Made by a program: the position numbers and the translations under genes. The notes beneath the pieces were generated by a model. That model saw nothing but the letters and a program-made list of their open reading frames with translations, had not been told where the DNA came from and searched no databases. Of a DNA stretch of 64,000 nt, positions 10,025 through 19,933 are shown in pieces; within the stretch, counting starts at the first letter, position 1; each line of letters starts with the position of its first letter. The DNA is from an uncultured Oleiphilaceae bacterium (GTDB taxonomy: Bacteria; Pseudomonadota; Gammaproteobacteria; Pseudomonadales; Oleiphilaceae), in contig CAJXUY010000003.1 of the NCBI GenBank assembly GCA_913060665.1, positions 186,001 through 250,000 on the forward strand. The letters run 5' to 3'.

Positions 10025-12733
10025 ATGTTGTTAAAAACCAAATTTTTAGCGCCTGCTTACAACCCCAAAAGCATCAACAGACAGCGACTTATCAGGCGGC
10101 TAGAAAATCGTCATGGACGAAAATTAACCACCATAGTAGCACCCGCAGGTTACGGCAAAACCACACTCGTCACGCAATGGATTCATAATCAAAATATCAC
10201 CTGCTGCTGGCTGTCACTTGATGAACCTGATAACGAATCACGTCGTTTTTGGCAATACATCATTGGCGCCTTTAGTAGTGTTTCCGATTCGATAGGAAGT
10301 GAATCACTCAACCTATTGACTGACAAAGAAGCGCCAATAGAAGCCGCTGTGACCGCATTAGTCAACGAAATATGTGGAATAGTCAGTGATACACCGGTCT
10401 ACCTCATTCTTGATGACTATCATCGAATTACGAATAACGAGATACATCATTCGGTTACCTTTCTAATTGATTATTTACCGCAGAACGTACAGATCATTAT
10501 TACAAGCCGAGTGGAACCAGCCCTTCCAATTGCGCGCTGGCGTGTTCGCAATATTATTGATGAGATTCATGCCCATGACTTAGCATTTTCAATAGATGAA
10601 AGTCGGCTATTTTTCAATGACTATATGAACCTGAGCTTATCTGACGCAGATATCGCACTGGCCAGAGAGAAATCAGAGGGCTGGGTTGCGGCCATGCAAC
10701 TTGCTGCCATCTCAACTCAGGGGAACCCGACCGCAGCCTCTAGTAATGATGTATTTCGCCATTACTCCGGAGAGCATAAGCTCATCAGCGATTACGTTTT
10801 GAGCGAAATACTTGACTCCCAACCCGAAGACATTAAATCATTTTTGCTTCAAACCTCTTGTTTAATTAGACTTAATGCAGGGCTCTGCGATGCCCTTCGA
10901 GTAAGCAATGACAGCCAACGTTACCTTGAGCAACTCAATCGAATAAACTTATTCATCATCCCATTAGACACCCACAATGACTGGTTTCGTTATCACGACT
11001 TATTTCGGGAGTCGTTACTACAGCGTCTAAAGCAAAACAGCCCAAAAGACTTAGCGCTATTCCAGCAGAGGGCGATCAACTGGCTGTTAGAACAAGGACA
11101 ACTGCATGAAGCCATCAACCAACTTATTCAATTAAAAGATTGGTCATGGCTCGCCAGAGCACTAGAGGAGCATGGTAATACCCTGATTCATGAAGGACAT
11201 CATTTCCCAATTTTAGATTGGCTCTCATACATTTCCGATAACACCCTTGATGAACACCCGAGACTCATCATGTTGAAGGTTTGGGCGCTTTTTTTTGGGA
11301 ATAAGGTTGATACGACACTCCCTCTTCTTGAGCGACTGGAGGACATACTTGATAAGCGGGTTTGTGATTCGCACCCTGAAGCTCAAGACGCACTCGCATT
11401 ACACAGTGAAATTTCACTTATTCGCTCATATTTAGCCCGCTCTCAGAGTGACTTGGTAAGCGCTTCAGACCTGACGCAACAAGTACTTGATGATCTAGAT
11501 CATTCAAATATGCCATTAAAATCTGTCACTTACTACGGTCTAGGTATGGATTGCTTTGCCCAAGGTGATCTATCATCGGCTCGATCAGCACTGCAAGCAT
11601 CTATTGAATATGGTAAAAATGAAAAACGCTTCACAACCGTGTTAACAAGCACAGGCTTGCTCGGTTGGATATTATATTACCAAGGTGAACTTGACCTAGC
11701 GCGAGAGTTATGTACAAGCAATCAACTTTGGATCGATGGCTATCATGACCCTTCTCAGCCCAAGTTGATTTCTTGTTGGCAGAATTGCGCGCTCGCTCAA
11801 ATCTATAGTGCAAAAAATCAAATCACGACAGCAGAATCATATATCAACCCGCTGCTAAAACATCTGGAAGCAGGAACAGAGCCCGGGCAGCACATTCTTA
11901 TCCAATATGTAAGAGCCCATATGGCATTTACATTAGGCGATTATAAAACAGCGATCACCTGGCTTGATGATGCGCTAAATGTATATGAGCATAAGCAAGA
12001 CTCACTAATGTTTGAGCCACCCTCATTAGATGCCTTAAGAGTCAGGTGTTACCTAGCGCTAAACGAAAACTCAAAGGCCGAGCACTGGCTCAAAACATCA
12101 GAAAAAAGCGTAGGATCAATCTCAAAAGTTAATCAAGAGCAGTGCGATATCACTATTGCCAGGGTTTTAATTTCACAAGCCCATTACCAAAAGGCTATTG
12201 ATATATTGGGTATAGTTTATGATCAAGCCATCATAGACCATCACGTAAAACATTTAATTGAAGTCCGGATTCTTCAAGCAATAGCCTACTCTAGTCTCAA
12301 TAATATTGAACAATCTCGTCAGTCCATTTCAGATGCTTTGCTCCTTGCTTCAAAAGAAGGAGTAATCAGGGTTTTCTGTGACGAGGGAAGTCAGGTACGA
12401 GACTTGATAATCCTTGCAGACAGTATCAGCGTTTCAGACACATATAGGAATGAACTCAATCTAGCACTGAACATAACAAACCAAAGTAACAGCCCTAAAC
12501 CCATCACGGCTCCAGTGGTAAACGACACCCATGGTTTGCAAGAACCGCTTAGTCAGCGCGAACAAGAGGTGTTAACACTCATTAATAAGGGATTAGCAAA
12601 CAAAGTCATCGCCAGCCAGCTGTTTTTAGCGCCTGCGACAGTGAAGGCCCATATACGTAATATATATGGAAAGATAGGAGCTAAAAGCCGTACAGAAGCT
12701 CTGGCCAAAGCTAGAGAGTACGGTTTACTTTAA
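10025..12733 (+). CDS. MalT-like LuxR-family transcriptional regulator (STAND ATPase)
   Basis: This 902-residue regulator has the LAL/MalT architecture. The N-terminus (LLKTKFLAP) leads to a STAND NTPase with Walker A APAGYGKTTL (residues 39-48) and a Walker B-like LILDDYH. Central TPR-like helical repeats follow, and the C-terminal 65 residues form a LuxR helix-turn-helix (LSQREQEVLTLINKGL, then VKAHIRNIYGKI). Such proteins bind a small inducer, hydrolyse ATP and activate transcription as oligomers. The inducer and targets are unknown here. The next gene downstream is on the other strand, so it is monocistronic. A LuxR-family gene lies at the same place next to pabB in Pseudomonas aeruginosa, from memory. 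There is no obvious Shine-Dalgarno sequence. Confidence 0.88.
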   Translation: MLLKTKFLAPAYNPKSINRQRLIRRLENRHGRKLTTIVAPAGYGKTTLVTQWIHNQNITCCWLSLDEPDNESRRFWQYIIGAFSSVSDSIGSESLNLLTDKEAPIEAAVTALVNEICGIVSDTPVYLILDDYHRITNNEIHHSVTFLIDYLPQNVQIIITSRVEPALPIARWRVRNIIDEIHAHDLAFSIDESRLFFNDYMNLSLSDADIALAREKSEGWVAAMQLAAISTQGNPTAASSNDVFRHYSGEHKLISDYVLSEILDSQPEDIKSFLLQTSCLIRLNAGLCDALRVSNDSQRYLEQLNRINLFIIPLDTHNDWFRYHDLFRESLLQRLKQNSPKDLALFQQRAINWLLEQGQLHEAINQLIQLKDWSWLARALEEHGNTLIHEGHHFPILDWLSYISDNTLDEHPRLIMLKVWALFFGNKVDTTLPLLERLEDILDKRVCDSHPEAQDALALHSEISLIRSYLARSQSDLVSASDLTQQVLDDLDHSNMPLKSVTYYGLGMDCFAQGDLSSARSALQASIEYGKNEKRFTTVLTSTGLLGWILYYQGELDLARELCTSNQLWIDGYHDPSQPKLISCWQNCALAQIYSAKNQITTAESYINPLLKHLEAGTEPGQHILIQYVRAHMAFTLGDYKTAITWLDDALNVYEHKQDSLMFEPPSLDALRVRCYLALNENSKAEHWLKTSEKSVGSISKVNQEQCDITIARVLISQAHYQKAIDILGIVYDQAIIDHHVKHLIEVRILQAIAYSSLNNIEQSRQSISDALLLASKEGVIRVFCDEGSQVRDLIILADSISVSDTYRNELNLALNITNQSNSPKPITAPVVNDTHGLQEPLSQREQEVLTLINKGLANKVIASQLFLAPATVKAHIRNIYGKIGAKSRTEALAKAREYGLL

Positions 12734-12943
12734 TTACCTTAGGTATAATGTACAAATTACGCCCTTTGGACGATTACACTACGCCCCCCTACGCCTTATT
12801 ATAAAACCATGATGAATTGAGTTGAACAAAACACGAATTCAGGCCTTGTGTTTTCTATATCAGCTAAGCATTTGTACTAACCGATCTAGTATCAGTTAAG
12901 TACCAATAGATTGAGACTTGGTAAATCAGGCTCATATGACAAG

Positions 12944-12977
12944 CGGTAACAGTCGATTGATTGTTGCCGTTTTTTTT
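12944..12977 (+). terminator. Rho-independent terminator
   Basis: An 8-bp stem with one G-T pair (CGGTAACA / TGTTGCCG, loop of 10) is followed by an eight-T run (12970-12977). It is 210 bases past the stop of the MalT-like gene and points the same way, between it and the convergent dinG. Confidence 0.75.
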
Positions 12978-13018
12978 GCCCTAAATAAACTGTTTGACTG
13001 TAAAACTCTATGACTCAG

Positions 13019-15187
13019 TCATTCATATTTACGCTGAAATGGAGGCAGTGAATCCAGAATCATTTTTCCATACCGACGACTGACCAATCGGCTATCAAAC
13101 AATGTCACCTGACCATAATCACTTTCAGCCCTCAACAACCTACCGCATGCCTGTATTAGCTTTGTCGACGCTTCAGGAACGGTTATTTCCATAAATGGAT
13201 TACCACCCCTGGACTCTATCCATTCACTTAGACCTGCTTCAATGGGGTCGTTTGGAACCGCAAAAGGAATTTTTGCAATCAGCACGTTTGTCAGATAATC
13301 GCCGGGTAAATCAATCCCCTCTGCAAAGGATGCCAAACCGAAGATAATGCTTTTTTCACCTTCATCAATCTTTCGCTTGTGCTCCTTTATCACTTCTTGC
13401 TTGCTCATTTGATCTTGACTAATCGTTTGAGCTCGCAACTCTTCTGTCATGCCCGCCAACACTTCGTTCATTTGCTTTCTAGAACTAAACAGTGCGAGAG
13501 TACCTTGTTGTTCTTTCACAAATGCCGGAAAGAGTTCAATCAACTCTTCAGTGTGCGCAGCACTATTACCAGGATCTGACTTCATCTCCGGTAGTCGCAA
13601 TATTGCGACTTCTGCATAATTAAACGGGCTAATCACCGACAAATAAGCACTATTATCAGGCAAGCCAGACTTGTTAATCAGTCGATTAAAGTTACCCAAC
13701 GAAGTCAGGGTTGCAGAGGTCAACAATGCAGCATAACATTTAGACCATAAGCGTGAATAAAGCAGACTATCGGCCATTAATGGACTACCAAAAAGCTCTA
13801 TATCTTCATGATTATCGAAGACTTTTTTAATCGCCCACCGAGCGGAGGGTGGCTGCCCTTTGACATCATCAACCGAAAAGAAGCGCCACAAGTCCTGATA
13901 CGACTGCCCTCTTGATAAAGCAGAACCGATAACAGGAAACCAACGCTCACCGTCTTCTTTACTTAAACTTGCATCAGACTTTTCATCCATAGAGCGAATA
14001 ATGTCATTGTTGATTTCATCGACAAGCCTACATAATGAAATAAACAACTTGAGCAGTTCTGACGAAATGGATTTCAACTCATCGGGAACCACCCCCTCGA
14101 CAAAACGAAATACCACTTGATTATCGCGAAACTGCCCTGTCGGAGTAGCCCGTTGCCCAAAACGATTATCATTGACGTCCCAATCCAGAGATTGCTCCAT
14201 TCGTAGATAAAGCTCGTCAATTTGAGTATGGATAGGCCGTGTAATGGTACTAACTTCTTCAACGGTCGCCCTTAACCTGGAAGAAGGCTTTATATAAGGT
14301 AATAACTCAGAAAACACTTTGGTGGTTTGCTTCAGCCATGCTTGACACCCCTTTAGTGGCGAATGAACCGCAAAATGCCCAAGCGCCTTATCTGCTAGGT
14401 GATGTGCTTCATCGAACACATAAATAGAGTCTTCTGGAGCTGGAAGTACAACACCGCCCCCGAGTGACAGGTCAGCCAAAATAAGGTCATGGTTGGCCAC
14501 TACTACATCAGCATCCTCTAATAGTTTTCTCGATTCATAGTAACTACAGCTGTGAAAGTAACTACACCGACGATTAGAGCACTGCTGATTATCAGTAGTA
14601 ATGAGGCTCCAAGCCTTAGTATCAATATTATCTGGCCATTTATCCCGGTCACCATCCCATTGCTGATTAGCATAAGCTGCAAACATCGTTTGAAATAGAG
14701 GCTTATGATCAGCAGAGCCAAGCCCATTCTCAATCATAAATAACGGTAGGCTATCCTGTGCTGAACCATCATCGGCCATCTGTGTTTCAAGTTTACTTAA
14801 ACACAGGTACCTGCCTCGGCCCTTTGCCAATGCAAACTTAAACTTCAACCCACTATTTTTAGCAATATCAGGGAGGTCTTTAGAAACGATTTGCTCTTGT
14901 AATGCCGTCGTCGCAGTAGAAATAATCAGTTTTTTGTTTTGATGTAGTGCAAGTGGAATAGCCGATATACAGTAGCCTAATGTTTTACCTGTTCCAGTAC
15001 CCGCCTCTACTACACAGACTTTATGTTTAGACTTCCGAATCCCTTTTGGGTCTGCCTCAATACCACCAAGGTAGCGAGCAAATTCTGCAATCATCTGACG
15101 TTGCCCGTAACGGGACTTATAGCCCTTTTTAGATAAAAATTTTGAATATGCTGATTGTATTTCTGTCTTTACGTCATCTGTTAGCAT
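13019..15187 (-). CDS. dinG: DinG-type Fe-S DNA helicase
   Basis: This 722-residue XPD-like superfamily 2 helicase unwinds 5'-tailed duplexes, R-loops and D-loops during repair. Walker A is EAGTGTGKT (61-69) and the DEAH box is at 259-262. Four cysteines, Cys129, Cys203, Cys208 and Cys214, have the same spacing as the E. coli DinG [4Fe-4S] ligands (120, 194, 199, 205). Helicase motif VI is QACGRLLRAESDYG. The length agrees with E. coli (716). The ATG at 15187 is 61 bases past the gspB-like gene, so the three genes from 18014 leftward may share a transcript. It is convergent with the MalT-like gene. Confidence 0.93.
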   Translation of the reverse strand: MLTDDVKTEIQSAYSKFLSKKGYKSRYGQRQMIAEFARYLGGIEADPKGIRKSKHKVCVVEAGTGTGKTLGYCISAIPLALHQNKKLIISTATTALQEQIVSKDLPDIAKNSGLKFKFALAKGRGRYLCLSKLETQMADDGSAQDSLPLFMIENGLGSADHKPLFQTMFAAYANQQWDGDRDKWPDNIDTKAWSLITTDNQQCSNRRCSYFHSCSYYESRKLLEDADVVVANHDLILADLSLGGGVVLPAPEDSIYVFDEAHHLADKALGHFAVHSPLKGCQAWLKQTTKVFSELLPYIKPSSRLRATVEEVSTITRPIHTQIDELYLRMEQSLDWDVNDNRFGQRATPTGQFRDNQVVFRFVEGVVPDELKSISSELLKLFISLCRLVDEINNDIIRSMDEKSDASLSKEDGERWFPVIGSALSRGQSYQDLWRFFSVDDVKGQPPSARWAIKKVFDNHEDIELFGSPLMADSLLYSRLWSKCYAALLTSATLTSLGNFNRLINKSGLPDNSAYLSVISPFNYAEVAILRLPEMKSDPGNSAAHTEELIELFPAFVKEQQGTLALFSSRKQMNEVLAGMTEELRAQTISQDQMSKQEVIKEHKRKIDEGEKSIIFGLASFAEGIDLPGDYLTNVLIAKIPFAVPNDPIEAGLSEWIESRGGNPFMEITVPEASTKLIQACGRLLRAESDYGQVTLFDSRLVSRRYGKMILDSLPPFQRKYE

Positions 15188-15248
15188 TTATACGTCTACG
15201 GAGTATGGAGCAGGTTATTAATTCAGTGGTGATAAACGGTTAACTCCG

Positions 15249-16208
15249 TTACCTAGGGGAGTACCAGTCTCTTAGAACACCCATTTTGAATAGCTCATTG
15301 TTAAGCGAGAGAATTATGCCTTCCTCAGTAATTTGTTCGACTTTCATACCTGAAAATGTCTGCCCTTCCCTTAAATAGATATTGTTAATCATGACCCTTC
15401 TGGAGCTTGCCGTATCAGTATAGATGTGACTGTTAAATGCCATATCAGGAATTTTAATCTGAAATGAATGTGGTTTGTCTGTTAGCCGTAATATTGCGGC
15501 TGTATCGTCTATCGCAGGCCGGGCCGACTTTGGATCCCCCACTCGTTGTGGGTCAAGCTCAGTAACGTCTCTTGTATTTTCAGACTCTACAGCTTGCGGT
15601 ATATAAGCGGGCCCGGTATATGGTCTCGATTTTCCTTTTGGCGTAATTAGGAGCGGCGCTTCGATTTCGGTTTCAACAACCTCCGCTTCAGCGACCATTT
15701 TTGACGGATAACCGCCTCCCGGGACAACGAGCTCGGGCTCAGAGCCCTGTTGGATAACGACCTTATTATTCGACAAGGCCGCCTTTGACTCATATAAAGC
15801 GTCACCTATGGGCTCTGAAACCGTCGGTAACTCATAAGTAGTCGTAGAGTGAGCAGCCACCAAACGATGATCTTCCTGTTTGTTTACTATAACAGCTTCG
15901 GTAATGGGTTGTTTTGACGTTAGTTTTGCTACAACAGGTTGCTCACTATCCACCTGTTCCGCTTCCTGCTGGGTAAAATGAATGGTAGCAGGGGATTGAA
16001 TGTGCAAATAACTATCTGAAGGTTCTTTTAAAACCCAAAAAACCAAAAAAAGGATATTTAGAATTAACAAGAATGCAATAACCCAAGGCCAAAAAGAGGA
16101 CTTCGTTTTTGCGTTATGAATCAGCGTAGAGTTACTTCCCAAATTTGGAAGTTGGCCCTGGTGTCTTTCTTCTTCAGACTTTTTGAGCGCGTCTAGTATA
16201 TATGACAT
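15249..16208 (-). CDS. GspB/ExeB-type general secretion protein
   Basis: This 319-residue bitopic inner-membrane protein starts with the conserved MSYILDALKKSEEERHQGQ. It has one transmembrane helix (about residues 40-60), a long Pro/Glu/Thr-rich periplasmic linker, and a C-terminal T2SSB domain (VMINNIYLREGQTFSGMKV, then GIILSLNNELFKM). In Aeromonas and Vibrio, ExeB works with the ATPase ExeA to insert the secretin through peptidoglycan for type II secretion. The exeA-like gene is 18 bases upstream, so the two are almost surely co-expressed. No other gsp genes occur in the window. Confidence 0.88.
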   Translation of the reverse strand: MSYILDALKKSEEERHQGQLPNLGSNSTLIHNAKTKSSFWPWVIAFLLILNILFLVFWVLKEPSDSYLHIQSPATIHFTQQEAEQVDSEQPVVAKLTSKQPITEAVIVNKQEDHRLVAAHSTTTYELPTVSEPIGDALYESKAALSNNKVVIQQGSEPELVVPGGGYPSKMVAEAEVVETEIEAPLLITPKGKSRPYTGPAYIPQAVESENTRDVTELDPQRVGDPKSARPAIDDTAAILRLTDKPHSFQIKIPDMAFNSHIYTDTASSRRVMINNIYLREGQTFSGMKVEQITEEGIILSLNNELFKMGVLRDWYSPR

Positions 16209-16226
16209 TAAATAAACTCGTTCCTG

Positions 16227-18014
16227 TTAAGACTTAGGTAACTCTATTTGAGCGGGTTCACTTATCAGTGTAGGAATACCAGGATTAATATAGTTATTCA
16301 GGTGTATGAGCGTTAAGGCCCCTGCAATTCCGTCAGGTGTCAGTCCTACTGATTGCTGAAACCACTGAACCTTTTCTTTTAACGATGATTGATCACCTAG
16401 CTGTAGAGTCTCGTTATTACTTGAAGAGCTTTGTTGAGAGGCTTTGACTGTTTGTATTTGCCCACTTAACCATTTTTCTGGATCATTAATCGTTCCAGGT
16501 TTGATAACTCTTGACTTGTAAGGCGGCAGTCTCCAAACAACAGAATAATCGCCATACCACTGTTGATCTATCGAATCTAAAGACGTCCATAGTGTTTTTT
16601 GCCCAACTGATACTTTCGCAAAGTCCCCCTCTACTTCTAGCAAACCCACAAAAAACTCCTGCCCTTTATGGTTCGTTAAGCGCATTACCGCGGGCCTATT
16701 TATTTGTAACAACCCTCTCCAGTTACCTTGTTTGTGCAAACACCCAAGGCCCTGTGATTCGGCGAAGTCACAGACTAGTTTGTTTTTATTAGGCATATAT
16801 CTGACGCCCCACTTCAAAAGCACCGCTTCGTAAGCTGATAATTTATTATTAAAAGGAGGCGCAGTATACCGAAGACTTGCCATATACTGACTACCATATC
16901 GTTGTTTGGGGTCAACGTCTGGCTTTTTAACAAGTCTGGTTGGAGCTGCTCCTAGTTGCCCCTCAGGCATACAGCCAGCAGGCTCATCGGCACAACTATC
17001 ATTACGGTCTCCGTCGCCATCAGACTGCTGAGCACTCGCATCATCCGCCACCGCAGTCTCTTCAGAGGCTGCCATATGTTGTAACGCCGTAGTGGAGTGC
17101 CCTCCATTGATAGTTGATAACAACAGAATTAACGCAGCACCAAAAACAGTACCAAACGCCGTGCCCACAACGGCCCAGCGAGGCACTGAAGAGAGCCACG
17201 ATACGTTGTTACCTGCACCAATCTCCTTGAACGCCTGCTTAATATTGATGGCAGTTACTGAGGTTGCATTTTCGGAGTACGCGCCTAGTAACGCCCGGTC
17301 ACAAACAAGGTTTATTAATCGAGGAATACCGCCACTTTTTCTATAAATAGTTTTGATTGCCCCAGGCTGAAATATATCTTGTTTCTGGCCTGCAACGGCT
17401 AATCTATAGCGGATATACGCTGTTACTTCTTCTCGGTTAAGCGCTTTAAGGTGGTATCGAGCCGTAACCCGCTGCGCGAGTTGCCGTAACTCTTGCTGTG
17501 CGAGCATATCTTGTAGTTCAGGCTGGCCCAGCAATATAATCTGAAGAAGCTTTTTTTCAGAGGTTTCGAGGTTGGTTAACAAGCGAAGCTGCTCTAGCAC
17601 ATCAATTCGTAGATTTTGCGCTTCATCTATTACGAGAACGGTATGTCTCCCTTCTGAATGTGCTTGCAATAAATACTGACTAATTAGGTCATTATATATT
17701 TTTATTGACGCACCATTCGGGTGTTTAATGCCGAACTCGTCACAAATATTGGCGAGCAGCTCTCTTGCTGATAATTTAGGGTTAACTATAAATGCTACAT
17801 CTGTATTGTCAGGCACTTGCTGTAAGAAGCAACGACAAATCGTTGTTTTACCTGTGCCCACCTCACCGGTAAGCACCACAAACCCACCCTGCCCTGATAC
17901 GCCGTATAACAAATGAGCTAACGCTTCTTTATGGCGTTCACTCATATAAAGATATCGAGGGTCAGGGGCTATTGAGAAAGGTAGCTCTTTCAGACCAAAA
18001 TAGTCGCGGTACAT
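16227..18014 (-). CDS. ExeA/GspA-type AAA ATPase with peptidoglycan-binding domain
   Basis: This 595-residue protein begins MYRDYFGLKELPFSIAPDP, typical of ExeA. The cytoplasmic AAA domain has Walker A GEVGTGKT (50-57) and Walker B VLVIDEAQNL (Asp130, Glu131), with sensor-like GQPELQ. A transmembrane segment follows at about 277-300 (VVGTAFGTVFGAALILLL). The periplasmic part ends in a peptidoglycan-binding fold (KVQWFQQSVGLTPDGIAGAL). It should drive secretin assembly with the downstream GspB-like protein. It also contains a papain-like-inhibitor-sized middle region (about 380-500) that I cannot assign. It is the first gene of a probable exeA-gspB-dinG unit. Confidence 0.9.
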   Translation of the reverse strand: MYRDYFGLKELPFSIAPDPRYLYMSERHKEALAHLLYGVSGQGGFVVLTGEVGTGKTTICRCFLQQVPDNTDVAFIVNPKLSARELLANICDEFGIKHPNGASIKIYNDLISQYLLQAHSEGRHTVLVIDEAQNLRIDVLEQLRLLTNLETSEKKLLQIILLGQPELQDMLAQQELRQLAQRVTARYHLKALNREEVTAYIRYRLAVAGQKQDIFQPGAIKTIYRKSGGIPRLINLVCDRALLGAYSENATSVTAINIKQAFKEIGAGNNVSWLSSVPRWAVVGTAFGTVFGAALILLLSTINGGHSTTALQHMAASEETAVADDASAQQSDGDGDRNDSCADEPAGCMPEGQLGAAPTRLVKKPDVDPKQRYGSQYMASLRYTAPPFNNKLSAYEAVLLKWGVRYMPNKNKLVCDFAESQGLGCLHKQGNWRGLLQINRPAVMRLTNHKGQEFFVGLLEVEGDFAKVSVGQKTLWTSLDSIDQQWYGDYSVVWRLPPYKSRVIKPGTINDPEKWLSGQIQTVKASQQSSSSNNETLQLGDQSSLKEKVQWFQQSVGLTPDGIAGALTLIHLNNYINPGIPTLISEPAQIELPKS

Positions 18015-18300
18015 AAGGTATCTAAAGTGCCATTTGATTAGAGTGGATTATGTTATAACTGCGCTTGCAAACCAGGTGTTGGTAGGAAATATCCACTAGA
18101 GTGTCGATAGAGCAGTCTTTAAATTTATGGGGATTCATAATAACGGGGTCAAGGAACAAAGAAAACTCTCTTTTTCAATAGATTAAACAAATACTCTACT
18201 TTGAGGTCGTTAAAGAAATCGAAGACTATAGACTTGTAGACCGAAAGACCTGCAAGCCGTGGGTTCCGTCAAAGACAAAAGCGGATGACCGAAAAGGTGG

Positions 18301-19767
18301 CTAGCTCGCTATAATTCTTAGTTCTGCTTTTGAACGAGTCGCTTTAACTTTTAATCTCGAAATACAGTTTTCAAGCGTTTGGCTGATCTTGGCATGCGTT
18401 CTAATCATCGCTAGTTTCTGCCATGTAGCTTTTTCGCCTTGAAGTATGAGTTCTTTCACCATGTCAGGAGAGGGGTTTCTTAAAATGTTCATGTAATGTC
18501 TTAATGTGTAATGAGGGGCAACCGTTACATCGCCATTATAACTCTGTGCCATAATCGAATACATATGCCCTGAGACTTGCCTGAACAGCTCATTATCGAC
18601 GCTGTTTCGAAGATAATCAAAGGTCGCCTTGCCATGAAATTGAACTTCGGATTTTAAAATTCTAGCGGGTAACGAAAGAGGCCCACGTTTCTTACGTTTG
18701 TTGTTCATTTCCATAAACGGCACGATGTGAGGGTTGGTCTGGCTAACAATCGAAAAATTAACATCATATAGATGCATCAAACGTTCAACCGGCAAATCAC
18801 TCACAACCGAACCATCAACCCATCGTAACTTCGACATATATGGCACTAAGTTCCCATCACTATCTTTTTTCATGAGCTTTACTGGCGGGAATATTCCAGG
18901 CACAGAACAAGAGGCCAAACTTGCGCTCCACACTGATAAGTAAGGTGATGTAAACCCACTCAAAAGGCGTTCTTTCTGATGCTCGTGCACAGGCGAGACC
19001 GTAATATTAATACTGCGGCCCGTTCTTTCATAAGCTTCCTGAAAGGAGTACTCACCGATATTGGATCGTAAACAGTTCTCAAGCTGCTTTTGGTCCATAA
19101 ACCCCTTACCCTTTAAGCCACTCATAATGCCGAGCCATTTCCAGGCTTTTAGATTGTGGCGATTGGGGTCCAACATTTCAGGCAGTTCAGCGTCAGTATG
19201 CGTCCCTAACATGGCAGCCATGATCGAGCCCACACTTGACCCAGCAACTACCTGAGGAAGCAAGTTTCGCTCCCATAATGCTTTGATCACACCAATATGA
19301 AACATACCCAATGATGCACCACCACTCAATAACAACGCAGGACGACCATAACTAAGCAAGGTATCTTTAAAAAAATCCAGTTTTTGCTTGTCCGTAAGCT
19401 CAGGTATATCATGATCACAAATATAATTTAGCGAGCTACAAACCTGATTAACATACTCTTCAATTAAATGCTTGGTACCGATGTTGCTCCGATTATAAAG
19501 CTCGCTATTTCCCATATTACCTAAATCATGATGCAACCCTTCTCTCAAACAACGTAACATCAAGTCATGATCTTTAATCCGACTGCACTCTCTCAGCTGG
19601 CTAAGGCGGTCATAAATCAGTTCATAATTGTACAAGTTAGAGGCAAAGGCCTCTTTCCACTCAACATTACGCTCAAGATAATCCAGTTCTAGCGCTGCGT
19701 CTTTCCAAGACTCATAGTCTCGAGCGTCTGCCATCAATTTTCTATGTTTTTTAACTTTATTAATCAT
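18301..19767 (-). CDS. Patatin-like phospholipase with DUF3336-type N-terminus
   Basis: This 488-residue serine acyl hydrolase has an N-terminal helical DUF3336-type region (residues 1-140, WKDAALELDYL, NLYNYELIYDRL). A patatin domain follows, with oxyanion loop SGGASLGMFHIG, nucleophile elbow GSSVG (Ser178) and catalytic Asp318 in VDGS. The architecture is that of bacterial relatives of yeast Tgl3/Tgl5 triacylglycerol lipases, which suggests neutral-lipid or phospholipid turnover; the substrate is unknown. No signal peptide is seen, so it is likely cytoplasmic or membrane-associated. It lies downstream of mlaA and a KAS III-like gene on the same strand (gap about 165 bases). Confidence 0.87.
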   Translation of the reverse strand: MINKVKKHRKLMADARDYESWKDAALELDYLERNVEWKEAFASNLYNYELIYDRLSQLRECSRIKDHDLMLRCLREGLHHDLGNMGNSELYNRSNIGTKHLIEEYVNQVCSSLNYICDHDIPELTDKQKLDFFKDTLLSYGRPALLLSGGASLGMFHIGVIKALWERNLLPQVVAGSSVGSIMAAMLGTHTDAELPEMLDPNRHNLKAWKWLGIMSGLKGKGFMDQKQLENCLRSNIGEYSFQEAYERTGRSINITVSPVHEHQKERLLSGFTSPYLSVWSASLASCSVPGIFPPVKLMKKDSDGNLVPYMSKLRWVDGSVVSDLPVERLMHLYDVNFSIVSQTNPHIVPFMEMNNKRKKRGPLSLPARILKSEVQFHGKATFDYLRNSVDNELFRQVSGHMYSIMAQSYNGDVTVAPHYTLRHYMNILRNPSPDMVKELILQGEKATWQKLAMIRTHAKISQTLENCISRLKVKATRSKAELRIIAS

Positions 19768-19933
19768 CAGAACTCAAGCAAGTTAACAGAGGGTTAATTG
19801 AAGATCATGCAAGGTTAACTATAGGCAGAAATGTTGATTTTTACTGTGAACAAATGTAACGAGGAGAATTGATAACTAGAGAGTGGGGGGTTACAGATGC
19901 AAATGATAGCAGGAGCATCAAACCCCCAAGCAA

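Noticed and set aside
19886-19927. Imperfect cruciform (GGGGGTT / AACCCCC with inner GATGC / GCATC) after mlaA
   Set aside because: It has a large interior loop and no T-tract, so it was not called as a terminator.
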